64,000 nucleotides of DNA from Xanthomonas sacchari (GTDB taxonomy: Bacteria; Pseudomonadota; Gammaproteobacteria; Xanthomonadales; Xanthomonadaceae): the NCBI RefSeq assembly GCF_024266585.1, contig NZ_CP100647.1:499001-563000 (forward strand), in the 5' to 3' direction. The position numbers and the translations under genes are program-made. A model generated the notes under the pieces. It searched no databases and had not been told where the DNA came from. It was given only the letters and a program-made list of their open reading frames with translations. Of the stretch, positions 45,364-55,073 are shown in pieces (position 1 is the stretch's first letter; each line of letters starts with the position of its first letter).

Positions 45364-45813
45364 GGGAGGGGGATTGGGGAGTCGGGATTGGGGATTCGCT
45401 AAAGCCGCGCCCCAGTCCATTTGCGGGCGCTGATCGTCTTCGTTTCGGCTTTCCTCCAATCCCTAATCCCTAATCCCTAATCCCGATCAAAGCGCCAGCG
45501 ATCGTCGCTGTCGATGACCGCGATTGGGCGAGCCGATCGCCGACGAGGCAGCTCGCCAGCGCGTCGCTGCGCCAGGCCATGTGCACGCACGTTGAGGTGC
45601 GTGCTGCCGCGCCATTTCTGATGTCGAGGTAACTGTGGCGATTCTCCCAGACCCGGAAGAAAGCCGGTAAATCCGCCGGTTTTTCGCGATTTCCTGCGTC
45701 GCGCGGGCACTGCGCGTTGCTACGCTGCAGCCGCGCAAGTGCCCTCGTTGCCTTGTATCGCGGCGGCGCATCGTCATTGCGCATTTCCCTGTTCCCCCAT
45801 CGGAGCGTCTTCC
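45364..45813. other. Intergenic region with G-quadruplex-type repeats
   Basis: This 450-bp gap holds a G-rich repeat on the plus strand at 45370-45398 (GGGATTGGGG units). On the minus strand at 45461-45484 four GGG runs are separated by ATTA (three CCCTAAT units plus CCC on the plus strand). The two face each other and can also pair. I see no credible gene; the promoter of the next gene lies near 45780. Confidence 0.7.
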
Positions 45814-46302
45814 ATGAAGATCCGTTTTCAGGCCTGTCTGCTGGCGCTGCTGCTTGCGCTTCCCGCCGCGTCCGCGTTCGCGCAGACCGCGGTCACCGCC
45901 AATCCCGACCATGCGCAGCTGCTGCACGGCGAGGACTGGCGCACTACTGCCAACAAGCGGCTGGTTTACGATTTCTGGCGCATCGTGTTCGAAGCCGGAC
46001 ACACCGAATATGCGCCGCTGTACATGGCCAAGGACTACATCCAGCACAACCCGAACGTGGCCAACGGCCGCGACGCGTTCCTGGCGTTCCTGACCTCCTT
46101 CGTCAAGCCGACGCCGATCCAGCCGCGGGTGCAGTTGCCGTTGGTGGCGATCCTGGCCGAAGGCGACTACGTGACCCTGGTGTCGGTGCGCACGCTGCCC
46201 GATCCCAAGGACGCCAGCAAGACCTACACCACCACCTGGTTCGACATGTTCCGCATCCAGAACGGCAAGATCCAGGAGCACTGGGACGCGGCGACCAAGT
46301 GA
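45814..46302 (+). CDS. Exported SnoaL/NTF2-like protein
   Basis: This 162-residue protein has a signal peptide (MKIRFQACLLALLLALPAAS, cleavage after AFAQ) and an NTF2-like fold of the SnoaL group: NKRLVYDFWRIVFEAG, YIQHNPNVANGRDAF, EGDYVTLVSVRTL, TWFDMFRIQNGKIQEHWD. Family members include polyketide cyclases and many uncharacterised exported proteins. GGAG lies 9 bp before the ATG. It stands between pobA and vanB without being co-directional in an operon with either. No role in aromatic catabolism is evident. Confidence 0.85.
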   Translation: MKIRFQACLLALLLALPAASAFAQTAVTANPDHAQLLHGEDWRTTANKRLVYDFWRIVFEAGHTEYAPLYMAKDYIQHNPNVANGRDAFLAFLTSFVKPTPIQPRVQLPLVAILAEGDYVTLVSVRTLPDPKDASKTYTTTWFDMFRIQNGKIQEHWDAATK

Positions 46303-46392
46303 TGCCGCACGGTTGACGTTGCACGCCCGCCGGTGCCGCCCGCTGCTGTGGGCGGCACCGGCGGTGCGTGCGTACAGCGCCGTGCGTGCGGG

Positions 46393-47376
46393 TCAGAACG
46401 CGTCGGCGCGGTAGCCGGTGTCGATGCTGAGGCTGCCGCCGAGCGCGCGCGAGACGCAGGCGCACAGCTTGCGGTTGCTGTGGCGCTGTTCGTCGCTGAG
46501 GAACACGTCGCGATGGTCCAGCGGTGCGGCGGCCTCCAGCACCTCGACCACGCACAGGCCGCATTCGCCGCGGCGGCAATCGGCCATGACCTCCACGCCG
46601 GCCGCGCTCAGCGCATCCAGCAGCGACTGGTTCTCGGCGACCTGCACGGTCTTGCCCAGTGCCGGCACCTGCACCACGAACGGTTGCGCCGGCGCGCTGC
46701 CGCTGTTGCCGAAGGTCTCGAAGTGCAGGCGCGCGCGGGCACGGCCGTCGTCGCGCCAACGCTGCCGCAGTTCGTCCAGCAGCGGCAGCGGGCCGCAGGC
46801 GTAGACGTCGGCGTTGCGCGGCCACTGCGCGATCTGCGCGGCCAGGTCGAGCTGGCCCAGATGTTCCGGGCAGAACAGCTGCAGGCGCTCGCCGAGCAGG
46901 TCCTGCAGGTGGTCCAGGTAGGCCATGCTGGCGCGGCTGCGGCCGGCGTAGAGCAGGCGGAACGGAATGCGTCCGCGCGCCAGCCGCTGCGCCATGCCCA
47001 GGATCGGGGTGATGCCGATGCCGCCGGCGACCAGGACGATGTGCTCGGCGGTTTCGTCCAGCGCGAAGTGGTTGTTGGGTGCGGAGATCTCCAGGTCCGC
47101 GCCCGGCGCCAGCGCCCACATCGCCCGCGAACCGCCGCGGCTGTCGGGCACCGCGCGCACCGCGATGCGGTAGTGGCCGTCGGCCGCGGGTTCGCCGACC
47201 AGCGAATAGGAGCGTTCGTCCCAGGCGTCGCCGATACGCACGCGCACGCCGAGGTGGCTGCCCACGGTGAACGGGCGGCCGGCGTTGCCCGGGTCGAGCA
47301 CGATCTCGCGCACGTCCTGGCAGGGCGTGGCGATGGCGACGACGCGGGCGGTGGTCCACTGGGTGTCTTTGCGCAT
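46393..47376 (-). CDS. vanB: Vanillate O-demethylase reductase subunit
   Basis: This 327-residue reductase has an FMN/FAD-binding domain (RSYSLVGEPAADGHYRI), an NAD domain (GGIGITPILGMAQRLARG) and a C-terminal plant-type 2Fe-2S ferredoxin (CRRGECGLC, with the fourth Cys in LCACVSRALGG). It passes electrons from NAD(P)H to VanA. It is the last gene of a leftward vanA-vanR-vanB unit. The ribosome-binding site is weak; an upstream extension to 47508 is open but would overlap vanR. Confidence 0.93.
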   Translation of the reverse strand: MRKDTQWTTARVVAIATPCQDVREIVLDPGNAGRPFTVGSHLGVRVRIGDAWDERSYSLVGEPAADGHYRIAVRAVPDSRGGSRAMWALAPGADLEISAPNNHFALDETAEHIVLVAGGIGITPILGMAQRLARGRIPFRLLYAGRSRASMAYLDHLQDLLGERLQLFCPEHLGQLDLAAQIAQWPRNADVYACGPLPLLDELRQRWRDDGRARARLHFETFGNSGSAPAQPFVVQVPALGKTVQVAENQSLLDALSAAGVEVMADCRRGECGLCVVEVLEAAAPLDHRDVFLSDEQRHSNRKLCACVSRALGGSLSIDTGYRADAF

Positions 47377-47434
47377 GGCGGGGTCCGGCAGGCGGGAAGG
47401 GGAGGCGGAGGCAGGATGCGGGCGGCCGCGACGC

Positions 47435-48184
47435 TTAGGCGGGTGGGTGTCGCCGCAGCAGGCGGATGCCGGGGATCTGTCCCAGCGCGTTGTGGTCGTG
47501 CAGGGCATGGTGGGCGTTGCGCTGCGCCAGCCGCGCGTGCTCGCGCATCAACGCTTCGGCGCGCGCGCCTTCGCGGCGCACGATCGCGTCCAGCACCTGG
47601 CGGTGCTGGTCCTGCGCGATCGACAGCACGGTGGCGGCCTGGCCGCGCTCGAGCACGAAGCTGCTGGGCGAGGCGAACGGCAGTTGCGTCACCCGCGCGA
47701 ACTCGCGCGACAGCAGTGCGCTGCCGGCCATCTCGAACAGCAGCGCGTGCAGCTGCGCGTTGCAGTCAACGTAGCCGGCGAAGGCGTCCTCGCTCAGCGG
47801 TCGCGTCGCCAGCACCGCGTCGATCCGCGCCAGCAGCGCCTGCGCCTGCGCCAGCAAGGCCGGCTCGGCGCCACGCTCGGCGGCGCGGCGCGCGGCCAGG
47901 CCCTCGAGAGTGCCGCGCAATTCGATGGCGTCGTCCACATCGGCCTCGTCGAATGCCTGGACCGCGTAGCCGCCGCCGCGCAACGGCTGCACCAGGCCTT
48001 CCTCGGCCAGCCGCTGCAGGGCGGCGCGCACCGGCGTGCGCGAGGCGCCCAGGCGCTCCACCAGGGCGATCTCGGACAGGCGTTCGCCGGCGGGCAGCGC
48101 GCCGGCCAGGATCAGCTCGCGCAATTCCAGCAGGGCGCGGGTGGTCTGCGCGGCGCTGGAGCGGAACGGATGCGCGGCGGACAT
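47435..48184 (-). CDS. vanR: GntR/FCD family regulator of vanillate genes
   Basis: This 249-residue regulator has a GntR wHTH (ALLELRELILAGALPAGERL, EIALVERLGASRTPVRAALQ, RLAEEGLVQPL) and an FCD effector domain (IELRGTLEGLAARRAAERG, then FEMAGSALLSREF). VanR proteins repress vanAB until vanillate binds. The gene lies between vanA (30 bp upstream) and vanB (59 bp downstream), an order different from the divergent vanR of Pseudomonas. Two matching GntR-type sites stand upstream of vanA. Confidence 0.88.
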   Translation of the reverse strand: MSAAHPFRSSAAQTTRALLELRELILAGALPAGERLSEIALVERLGASRTPVRAALQRLAEEGLVQPLRGGGYAVQAFDEADVDDAIELRGTLEGLAARRAAERGAEPALLAQAQALLARIDAVLATRPLSEDAFAGYVDCNAQLHALLFEMAGSALLSREFARVTQLPFASPSSFVLERGQAATVLSIAQDQHRQVLDAIVRREGARAEALMREHARLAQRNAHHALHDHNALGQIPGIRLLRRHPPA

Positions 48185-48213
48185 GGCGGTGGCTCCCGGA
48201 ACCTGGCGGCGGC

Positions 48214-49290
48214 TCATCCGACCATGCGCAGGTGCAGGTCCTGGCTGCGCTGCTCGGCGGCGATCATGCGCTCGATCAGGCGTCGCGCCCACATGCCGCC
48301 GGCATCGACATTGAGGTTGTAGAACACGTGGTCCGGATGCGCGTCGATGGCGCGCTGCTGCGCTTCCAGCACCAGCTCGTCCTCGCCGAACACGCCGGTG
48401 ACGCCGTCGCGCAGGCGCGTGGTGATCGATTGCTCGTGCAGCGAGTGGTTGCGCGCGAACGCCCAGAAGTAGTGGCAGGTGCGGTCGGTTTCCGGGGTGA
48501 TGGTGTTGAGCACGTAGCCGTTGACTCCGCGCGAGCGGTCGCCCTGCGGCGCGCCGCTGCCGGCCACCGCCACGCCGACGTCGATGGCGATGGTGCACGG
48601 CGCCTCGAAGCGGATGATCTGCCAGCGGTCGACCTTGCCGCGGTAGCCGTGCGCGTGTTCGATCTGCCAGGCCCAGAACGGCGGCGGGTCGATGTCGAGC
48701 ATCCAGCGCGAGACCACCGTGCTGCGTTCGCCGTGGACCACGTCGAACGGCGCCTCGGCGACCTCGTCCTGGCCGATGCTGGAGCCGTGCACGAAGGTCT
48801 CGTGGGTCAGGTCCATCAGGTTGTCCAGCACCAGCCGGTAGTCGCACTTGACGTGGATGGTGCGGCCGTCGCCGGCCCAGGCCGGATCGTCGTTCCAGTG
48901 CAGGTCCGGCACCAGCGCCGGATCGGCCAGCGCCGCATCGCCCGGCCACACCCAGACGTAGCGGTGCCGTTCCACGGTAGGGAAGCGGCGCACGCAGGCG
49001 GAGGGATTGATGGTGTCCTGCGAGGGCATGTGCACGCAGCGCCCGTTCGCGTCGTAGACCAGGCCGTGGTAGCCGCAGACCACGTCGTCGCCGCGCAGCC
49101 GGCCCATCGACAGCGGCACCAGGCGGTGCCAGCAGGCGTCCTCGAGCGCGGCGACGCGGCCGCTGCTGGTGCGGTACAGCACGATGTCCAGGTTGCACAC
49201 CTTGCGCGGCAGCAGCGCGTGCTTGACCTCGTGGTCCCAGGCGATGGCGTACCAGGCATTGAGCGGAAAAGCCGGAGCGGACGACTGCAT
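48214..49290 (-). CDS. vanA: Vanillate O-demethylase oxygenase subunit (Rieske type)
   Basis: This 358-residue Rieske oxygenase converts vanillate to protocatechuate plus formaldehyde. It has the Rieske motif CWHR...CGYHG and the mononuclear-iron region DNLMDLTHETFVHGSSIGQD. The length agrees with VanA (about 350). The start at 49290 (MQSSAPAFPLNAWYAIAWDH) fits the family; the open frame to 49413 crosses the operator region. Divergent from pcaI, it shares a 327-bp regulatory region with the pca operon. Confidence 0.95.
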   Translation of the reverse strand: MQSSAPAFPLNAWYAIAWDHEVKHALLPRKVCNLDIVLYRTSSGRVAALEDACWHRLVPLSMGRLRGDDVVCGYHGLVYDANGRCVHMPSQDTINPSACVRRFPTVERHRYVWVWPGDAALADPALVPDLHWNDDPAWAGDGRTIHVKCDYRLVLDNLMDLTHETFVHGSSIGQDEVAEAPFDVVHGERSTVVSRWMLDIDPPPFWAWQIEHAHGYRGKVDRWQIIRFEAPCTIAIDVGVAVAGSGAPQGDRSRGVNGYVLNTITPETDRTCHYFWAFARNHSLHEQSITTRLRDGVTGVFGEDELVLEAQQRAIDAHPDHVFYNLNVDAGGMWARRLIERMIAAEQRSQDLHLRMVG

Positions 49291-49307
49291 GGCGGCGACC
49301 TCGATTG

Positions 49308-49412
49308 TGTATACAACAGGCTGGGGAAGAACCTTGCGTGTTGCTGGCGGACGGCGGCTTAACACCGCATTCACGCCGTCGCCCCCTGTGTGGCGATGAG
49401 CGAATGTATACA
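49308..49412. promoter_or_regulatory. Two VanR-type GntR operators upstream of vanA
   Basis: TGTATACAACAGG occurs twice, at 49308-49320 and 49405-49417, 97 bp apart and in the same orientation. Each contains the palindrome TGTATACA, the kind of site bound by FCD-class GntR repressors. One copy is 18 bp from the vanA start codon. VanR encoded in the operon is the natural candidate; DNA looping between the sites is possible. Confidence 0.7.
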
Positions 49413-49452
49413 ACAGGGCGGGATCGGCATGCCGTTGCCATGCCGTTAAATT

Positions 49453-49487
49453 GTTCGTTTATCGAACTGCGCATCCGATAATCGGAT
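49453..49487. promoter_or_regulatory. Two PcaR-type boxes upstream of pcaI
   Basis: GTTCGTTTATCGAAC (49453-49467) is an inverted repeat with 5-bp arms and strongly resembles the known P. putida PcaR site GTTCGATAATCGCAC. ATCCGATAATCGGAT (49473-49487) is a perfect palindrome sharing the core CGATAATCG. The centres are 20 bp apart, about two helical turns. The IclR gene at 58050-58919 probably encodes the regulator. Confidence 0.75.
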
Positions 49488-49617
49488 TGACCGCCCGCCG
49501 GAGCGGGCCTAACGTGGCCTCCCGGAGCGACCTGGAGGAGGATGTCGTGGCAGACCCCGTAATGCGCCTGCGCCGCCGTGCGCTGCGCCCCCGGCCGGCG
49601 ACGGCGGAGCGGCGCCG

Positions 49618-50307
49618 ATGATCGACAAGACCCTGGCCTCGTGCGCCGCCGCGGTGGCCGACATCCCCGATGGCGCCACGGTGATGATCGGCGGCTTCGG
49701 CACCGCGGGCATGCCCGATGCGCTGATCGACGCGCTGATCGCGCAAGGCGCGCGCGAGCTCACCATCGTCAACAACAACGCCGGCAACGGCGAGACCGGG
49801 CTGGCCGCGCTGATCAAGCACAAGCGCGTGCGCAAGATCGTGTGTTCGTTCCCGCGGCAGAGCGACTCGCAGCACTTCGACGCGGCCTACCGCGCCGGCG
49901 AGCTGGAACTGGAACTGGTGCCGCAGGGCAACCTGGCCGCGCGCATCCACGCCGCCGGCAACGGCCTGGGCGCGATCTTCACCCCCACCGGTTACGGCAC
50001 CGAGCTGGCCGCCGGCAAGGAGACCCGCGAGATCGACGGCCGCCACTACGTGCTGGAGTATCCGATCCGCGCCGATTTCGCGCTGATCAAGGCGCACCAT
50101 GGCGACCGCTGGGGCAACCTGGTGTACCGCAAGACCGCGCGCAACTTCGGCCCGCTGATGGCGATGGCCGCGACCTGCGCGATCGTGCAGGTGGAGAAGG
50201 TGGTGGAACTGGGCGCGCTGGACCCCGAAGCGGTGGTGACCCCGGGCATCTTCGTGCAACGGCTGGTGGCGGTGAGCGCCACGCAGGAGGACGCATGCAC
50301 GCATTGA
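49618..50307 (+). CDS. pcaI: 3-Oxoadipate CoA-transferase subunit A
   Basis: This 229-residue subunit carries the CoA-transferase family 1 motif [20 protein letters not shown] and the block [20 protein letters not shown]. With PcaJ it moves CoA from succinyl-CoA to 3-oxoadipate. GGAG lies 9 bp before the start. Its 3' end overlaps pcaJ by 13 bp, giving translational coupling. It is the first gene of the rightward pca operon. Confidence 0.95.
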   Translation: MIDKTLASCAAAVADIPDGATVMIGGFGTAGMPDALIDALIAQGARELTIVNNNAGNGETGLAALIKHKRVRKIVCSFPRQSDSQHFDAAYRAGELELELVPQGNLAARIHAAGNGLGAIFTPTGYGTELAAGKETREIDGRHYVLEYPIRADFALIKAHHGDRWGNLVYRKTARNFGPLMAMAATCAIVQVEKVVELGALDPEAVVTPGIFVQRLVAVSATQEDACTH

Positions 50308-50962
50308 GCGGCCGCGGCATCGACCGCAACGCGCTGGCCGCGCGGGTGGCGCGCGACATCCCCGAGGGCGCCTACGTCAACCTCGGCATCGGCCTGCCGA
50401 CCGCGGTGGCCAACTTCCTGCCGGCGGACAAGGAGATCTTCCTGCACAGCGAGAACGGCCTGCTCGGCATGGGGCCGGCGCCACCGCCGGGGCAGGAGGA
50501 CCTGGACCTGATCAATGCCGGCAAGCAGCCGGTGACGCTGCTGACCGGCGGCTGCTATTTCCACCACGCCGACTCGTTCGCGATGATGCGCAGCGGGCGC
50601 CTGGACGTGTGCGTGCTCGGCGCGTTCCAGGTGTCGGTGCACGGCGACCTGGCCAACTGGAGTACCGGCGCGGCCGATGCCATCCCCGCGGTCGGCGGCG
50701 CGATGGACCTGGCGATCGGCGCCAAGCAGGTCTACGTGATGATGGAACTGCTGACCAAGCGCGGCGAGCCCAAGCTGGTGAGCGCGTGCAGCTACCCGCT
50801 GACCGGGTTGCGCTGCGTCTCGCGCGTGTACACCGACCTGGGCGTGTTCGCGCTGGGGCCGGACGGCGCGCGCGTGCTCGAACTGGTCGAGGGCGTGAGC
50901 CTGGACGAGTTGCGCCAGGCCACCGGGCTGGCGCTGACCCTGGCCGATTCCACGGAGGCGGC

Positions 50963-50966
<4 letters not shown>
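50295..50966 (+). CDS. pcaJ: 3-Oxoadipate CoA-transferase subunit B
   Basis: This 223-residue subunit has the catalytic-Glu motif [16 protein letters not shown] and the block [25 protein letters not shown] lies 4 bp before the ATG, inside the end of pcaI. The stop overlaps the start of pcaF (ATGA). It forms the transferase with PcaI. Confidence 0.95.
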
Positions 50967-52171
<1,205 letters not shown>

Positions 52172-52257
52172 CCGCTCGCCCCATCGACGCTGCGCCCCGC
52201 CCGCCTGCATCATTCTTCCAGCCAACCGGCTCCGCGCGGAGCCAGCGAGACCGCACG

Positions 52258-52977
52258 ATGCGCGACGACACCCCCATCGATCCCCTGCTCGGCTATCGCC
52301 GCCCGTACCCGGGCACGCAACCGGCCTACCTGCATCCGCCGTACGCCTCCACCGGCGCGCGCGGCCCGACCCGCGATCCGATCGCGATCCCGCTGACCCT
52401 GTCCGAGGCGACCGGTCCGACCCTGGACCGCACCACCCTGGGCGCGCACGCCGCCGATCTCACCGCCGGCTTTCCCGGCGCGCCGCTGGGCGAGCGCATC
52501 ATCGTCAGCGGGCGCCTGCTCGACGAGAACGGCAAGCCGGTGCGCAACAGCGTGGTCGAGGTCTGGCAGTGCAATGCCGCCGGCCGCTACCTGCATGCCG
52601 GCGACCAGCACGACGCGCCGCTGGATCCCAACTTCACCGGTACCGGCCAGGTGCTGACCGACGATCACGGCCGCTACCGCTTCACCACCATCAAGCCGGG
52701 CGCGTATCCGTGGCGCAACCACTACAACGCCTGGCGCCCGGCCCACATCCATTTCTCGCTGCACGGCGACGGCATCGGCCAGCGCCTGGTCACGCAGATG
52801 TACTTCCCCGGCGATCCGCTGCTGGCGTTCGACCCGATCTTCAACTGCGTCGAGGACCCCAAGGCGCGCGAGCGCATGGTGTCGGCGTTCGACTGGGAGA
52901 ACACCGCCAACGAGTTCGCGCTGGGCTACCGTTTCGACATCGTCCTGCGCGGACGCAAGCAGACCCCTTGGGAGTGA
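52258..52977 (+). CDS. pcaH: Protocatechuate 3,4-dioxygenase beta subunit
   Basis: This 239-residue subunit contains the iron-ligand region YPWRNHYNAWRPAHIHFSLH (second Tyr and both His ligands) and the family block VVEVWQCNAAGRYLHAGDQH. It opens the ring of protocatechuate between C3 and C4 together with PcaG. It starts 86 bp after pcaF and ends 4 bp before pcaG. Confidence 0.96.
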   Translation: MRDDTPIDPLLGYRRPYPGTQPAYLHPPYASTGARGPTRDPIAIPLTLSEATGPTLDRTTLGAHAADLTAGFPGAPLGERIIVSGRLLDENGKPVRNSVVEVWQCNAAGRYLHAGDQHDAPLDPNFTGTGQVLTDDHGRYRFTTIKPGAYPWRNHYNAWRPAHIHFSLHGDGIGQRLVTQMYFPGDPLLAFDPIFNCVEDPKARERMVSAFDWENTANEFALGYRFDIVLRGRKQTPWE

Positions 52978-52981
52978 GGCG

Positions 52982-53539
52982 ATGAGTTTCCAGGCAACCC
53001 CCTCGCAGACGGTCGGCCCCTACTACCGGATCGGGCTGGAACCGCTGTACCGCACCGAGATCGCACCGGCGCAGGCGCAAGGCACCCACGTGGAGATCGC
53101 CGGCAGCGTGTTCGACGGCAACGGCGCGCCGGTCGGCGATGCGCTGCTGGAGATCTGGCAGGCCGACGCCGCCGGCATCTACGACCATGCCGCCGATCCG
53201 CGCCGCGGCGACCACGATCCGGCCTTCCACGGCTGGGGCCGGGTACCGACCGACGCGCAGGGCCGCTTCGCCTTCCGCACGGTCAAGCCCGGCCGCGTCG
53301 CCGGGCCCAAGGGCCTGCAGGCGCCGCACCTGGTGGTGCTGGTGTTCATGCGCGGCCTGCTGCGCGCCGCGCCGACGCGGGTGTACTTCGGCGACGACGA
53401 CCTGGACGGCGACGCGATCCTGGCGCAGGTGCCGGCCGAGCGCCGCGCCACCCTGGTCGCGCAACCGCTGGCGCCCAACCGCTACCAATGGGACGTGCGC
53501 ATGCAGGGCGAGCACGAGACCGTGTTCTTCCGCTACTGA
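52982..53539 (+). CDS. pcaG: Protocatechuate 3,4-dioxygenase alpha subunit
   Basis: This 185-residue subunit starts PSQTVGPYYRIGLEPLYR and has the intradiol-fold segments LLEIWQADAAGIYDH and APHLVVLVFMRGLL. The iron ligands of the beta subunit are absent, as expected for PcaG. It is separated from pcaH by 4 bp, so the two subunits are made together. Confidence 0.95.
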   Translation: MSFQATPSQTVGPYYRIGLEPLYRTEIAPAQAQGTHVEIAGSVFDGNGAPVGDALLEIWQADAAGIYDHAADPRRGDHDPAFHGWGRVPTDAQGRFAFRTVKPGRVAGPKGLQAPHLVVLVFMRGLLRAAPTRVYFGDDDLDGDAILAQVPAERRATLVAQPLAPNRYQWDVRMQGEHETVFFRY

Positions 53540-53606
53540 GTGCGGCAGACATTGCGCACAGGCCGCAGCGGTTACCCTGCGTGATCTTCCTCCCGCGTAC
53601 GAACCG

Positions 53607-54959
53607 ATGAGCGTTTCCGAATCCCTGTTGCGTCCGCTGTTCGGCGATCCGGCCGTCGACGCGCTGTTCGACGACCGCGCGCGCCTGCAGGCCATGCTCG
53701 ACGTGGAAGCGGCGCTCGCACGCGCGCAGGCGCGTTGCGGGGTGATCCCGGCCAGCGCCGCGGAACCGATCGCCGCCGCCTGCGAGGCCGCGCGCTACGA
53801 CGTGCCCGCGCTCGCCGACGCCACCGCGCTGGCTGGCAATCCGGCGATCCCGCTGGTCAAGGCGCTCACCGCCCAGGTCGCCGCCACCGATGACGCGGCT
53901 GCGCGCTGGGTGCACTGGGGCGCGACCAGCCAGGACATCATCGACAGCGGTGCGGTGCTGCAGCTGCGCGCCGCGCTCGACCATGTGGAGGCGCAACTGG
54001 ACGCGCTGTGCGCGGCGCTGGCGGCACTGGCGCAGCGCGAGCGCGACACCGGCCTGCCCGGCCGCACCCTGTTGCAGCAGGCGGTGCCGGTGACCTTCGG
54101 GCTGAAGGCCGCCGGCTGGCTGGACGCGCTGCAGCGCAGTCGTCGGCGCCTGCAGGCGCTGCGCGAGGACGCCCTGGTGCTGCAGTTCGGCGGCGCCGCC
54201 GGCACCCTGGCCGCGTTGCAGTCGCAGGGCCTGGCCGTGGCCGAGGTGCTGGCCGCGGAGCTGCGCCTGCCGTTGCCGGCGCTGCCCTGGCATGCGGCGC
54301 GCGACCGCATCGGCGAGATCGGCGCAGCGTTCGCGCTGCTGGCCGGCAGCCTCGGCAAGATCGGCCGCGACGTCACGCTGCTGATGCAGTCGGAAGTGGC
54401 CGAGGCGTTCGAGCCAGCGGCAGCGGGCAAGGGCGGCTCCTCGGCGATGCCGCACAAGCGCAATCCGGTCGGTTGCGTGGTCGCGATCGCCGCCGCCACG
54501 CGCGCGCCGGGCCTGCTGGCGACGCTGTTCGCGGCGCTGCCGCAGGAGCACGAACGTGCGGTCGGCGGCTGGCATGCCGAATGGGAGACCCTGCCGGACC
54601 TGGTGCGCCTGAGCGCCGGCAGCCTGGCGCAGGTGCGCGTGCTGATCGAGGGCCTGGAACTGGACCGCGCGCGCATGGCCGCGCACCTGGACAGCCACGG
54701 CGGTCTGCTCTACGCGGAAGCCGTGGCGGTGACCCTGGCCGCGCAGCTGGGCAAGGCCGCCGCGCACGCGCTGGTGGAGGCGGCGGTGCGCCGTGCGCTG
54801 GCTACGCGGCAGCACCTGCGCGCGGTCCTGGCCGAGGAGCCGCAGGTGACCGCGGTGCTGGCGCCTGCGGACCTGGACGCGCTGTTCGCCGGCGACAGCT
54901 GGCGCGGCATGGCCGCGGTGTGGATCGCGCGCGTGCTCGCCGCGCAGGCGCATCCGTGA
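53607..54959 (+). CDS. pcaB: 3-Carboxy-cis,cis-muconate cycloisomerase
   Basis: This 450-residue fumarase/aspartase-superfamily enzyme carries the signature GGSSAMPHKRNPVGCVV and the block VHWGATSQDIIDSGAVLQL. It lactonises the ring-fission product to gamma-carboxymuconolactone. Length fits PcaB (about 450). The start at 53607 matches the family N-terminus (LLRPLFGDPAVDALFDD). It lies 67 bp after pcaG. Confidence 0.95.
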   Translation: MSVSESLLRPLFGDPAVDALFDDRARLQAMLDVEAALARAQARCGVIPASAAEPIAAACEAARYDVPALADATALAGNPAIPLVKALTAQVAATDDAAARWVHWGATSQDIIDSGAVLQLRAALDHVEAQLDALCAALAALAQRERDTGLPGRTLLQQAVPVTFGLKAAGWLDALQRSRRRLQALREDALVLQFGGAAGTLAALQSQGLAVAEVLAAELRLPLPALPWHAARDRIGEIGAAFALLAGSLGKIGRDVTLLMQSEVAEAFEPAAAGKGGSSAMPHKRNPVGCVVAIAAATRAPGLLATLFAALPQEHERAVGGWHAEWETLPDLVRLSAGSLAQVRVLIEGLELDRARMAAHLDSHGGLLYAEAVAVTLAAQLGKAAAHALVEAAVRRALATRQHLRAVLAEEPQVTAVLAPADLDALFAGDSWRGMAAVWIARVLAAQAHP

Positions 54960-55073
54960 GCCGCTGCGCGGTGCGGGTCTGCCGCAGCGCGGGCGACCCG
55001 GTCTAGACTTGCCGGCGCCGCCCGGTCCCGTGCCGCGCCGGCCCCTTCCACCTTTCCAGCGAGCGCCTCGCCC

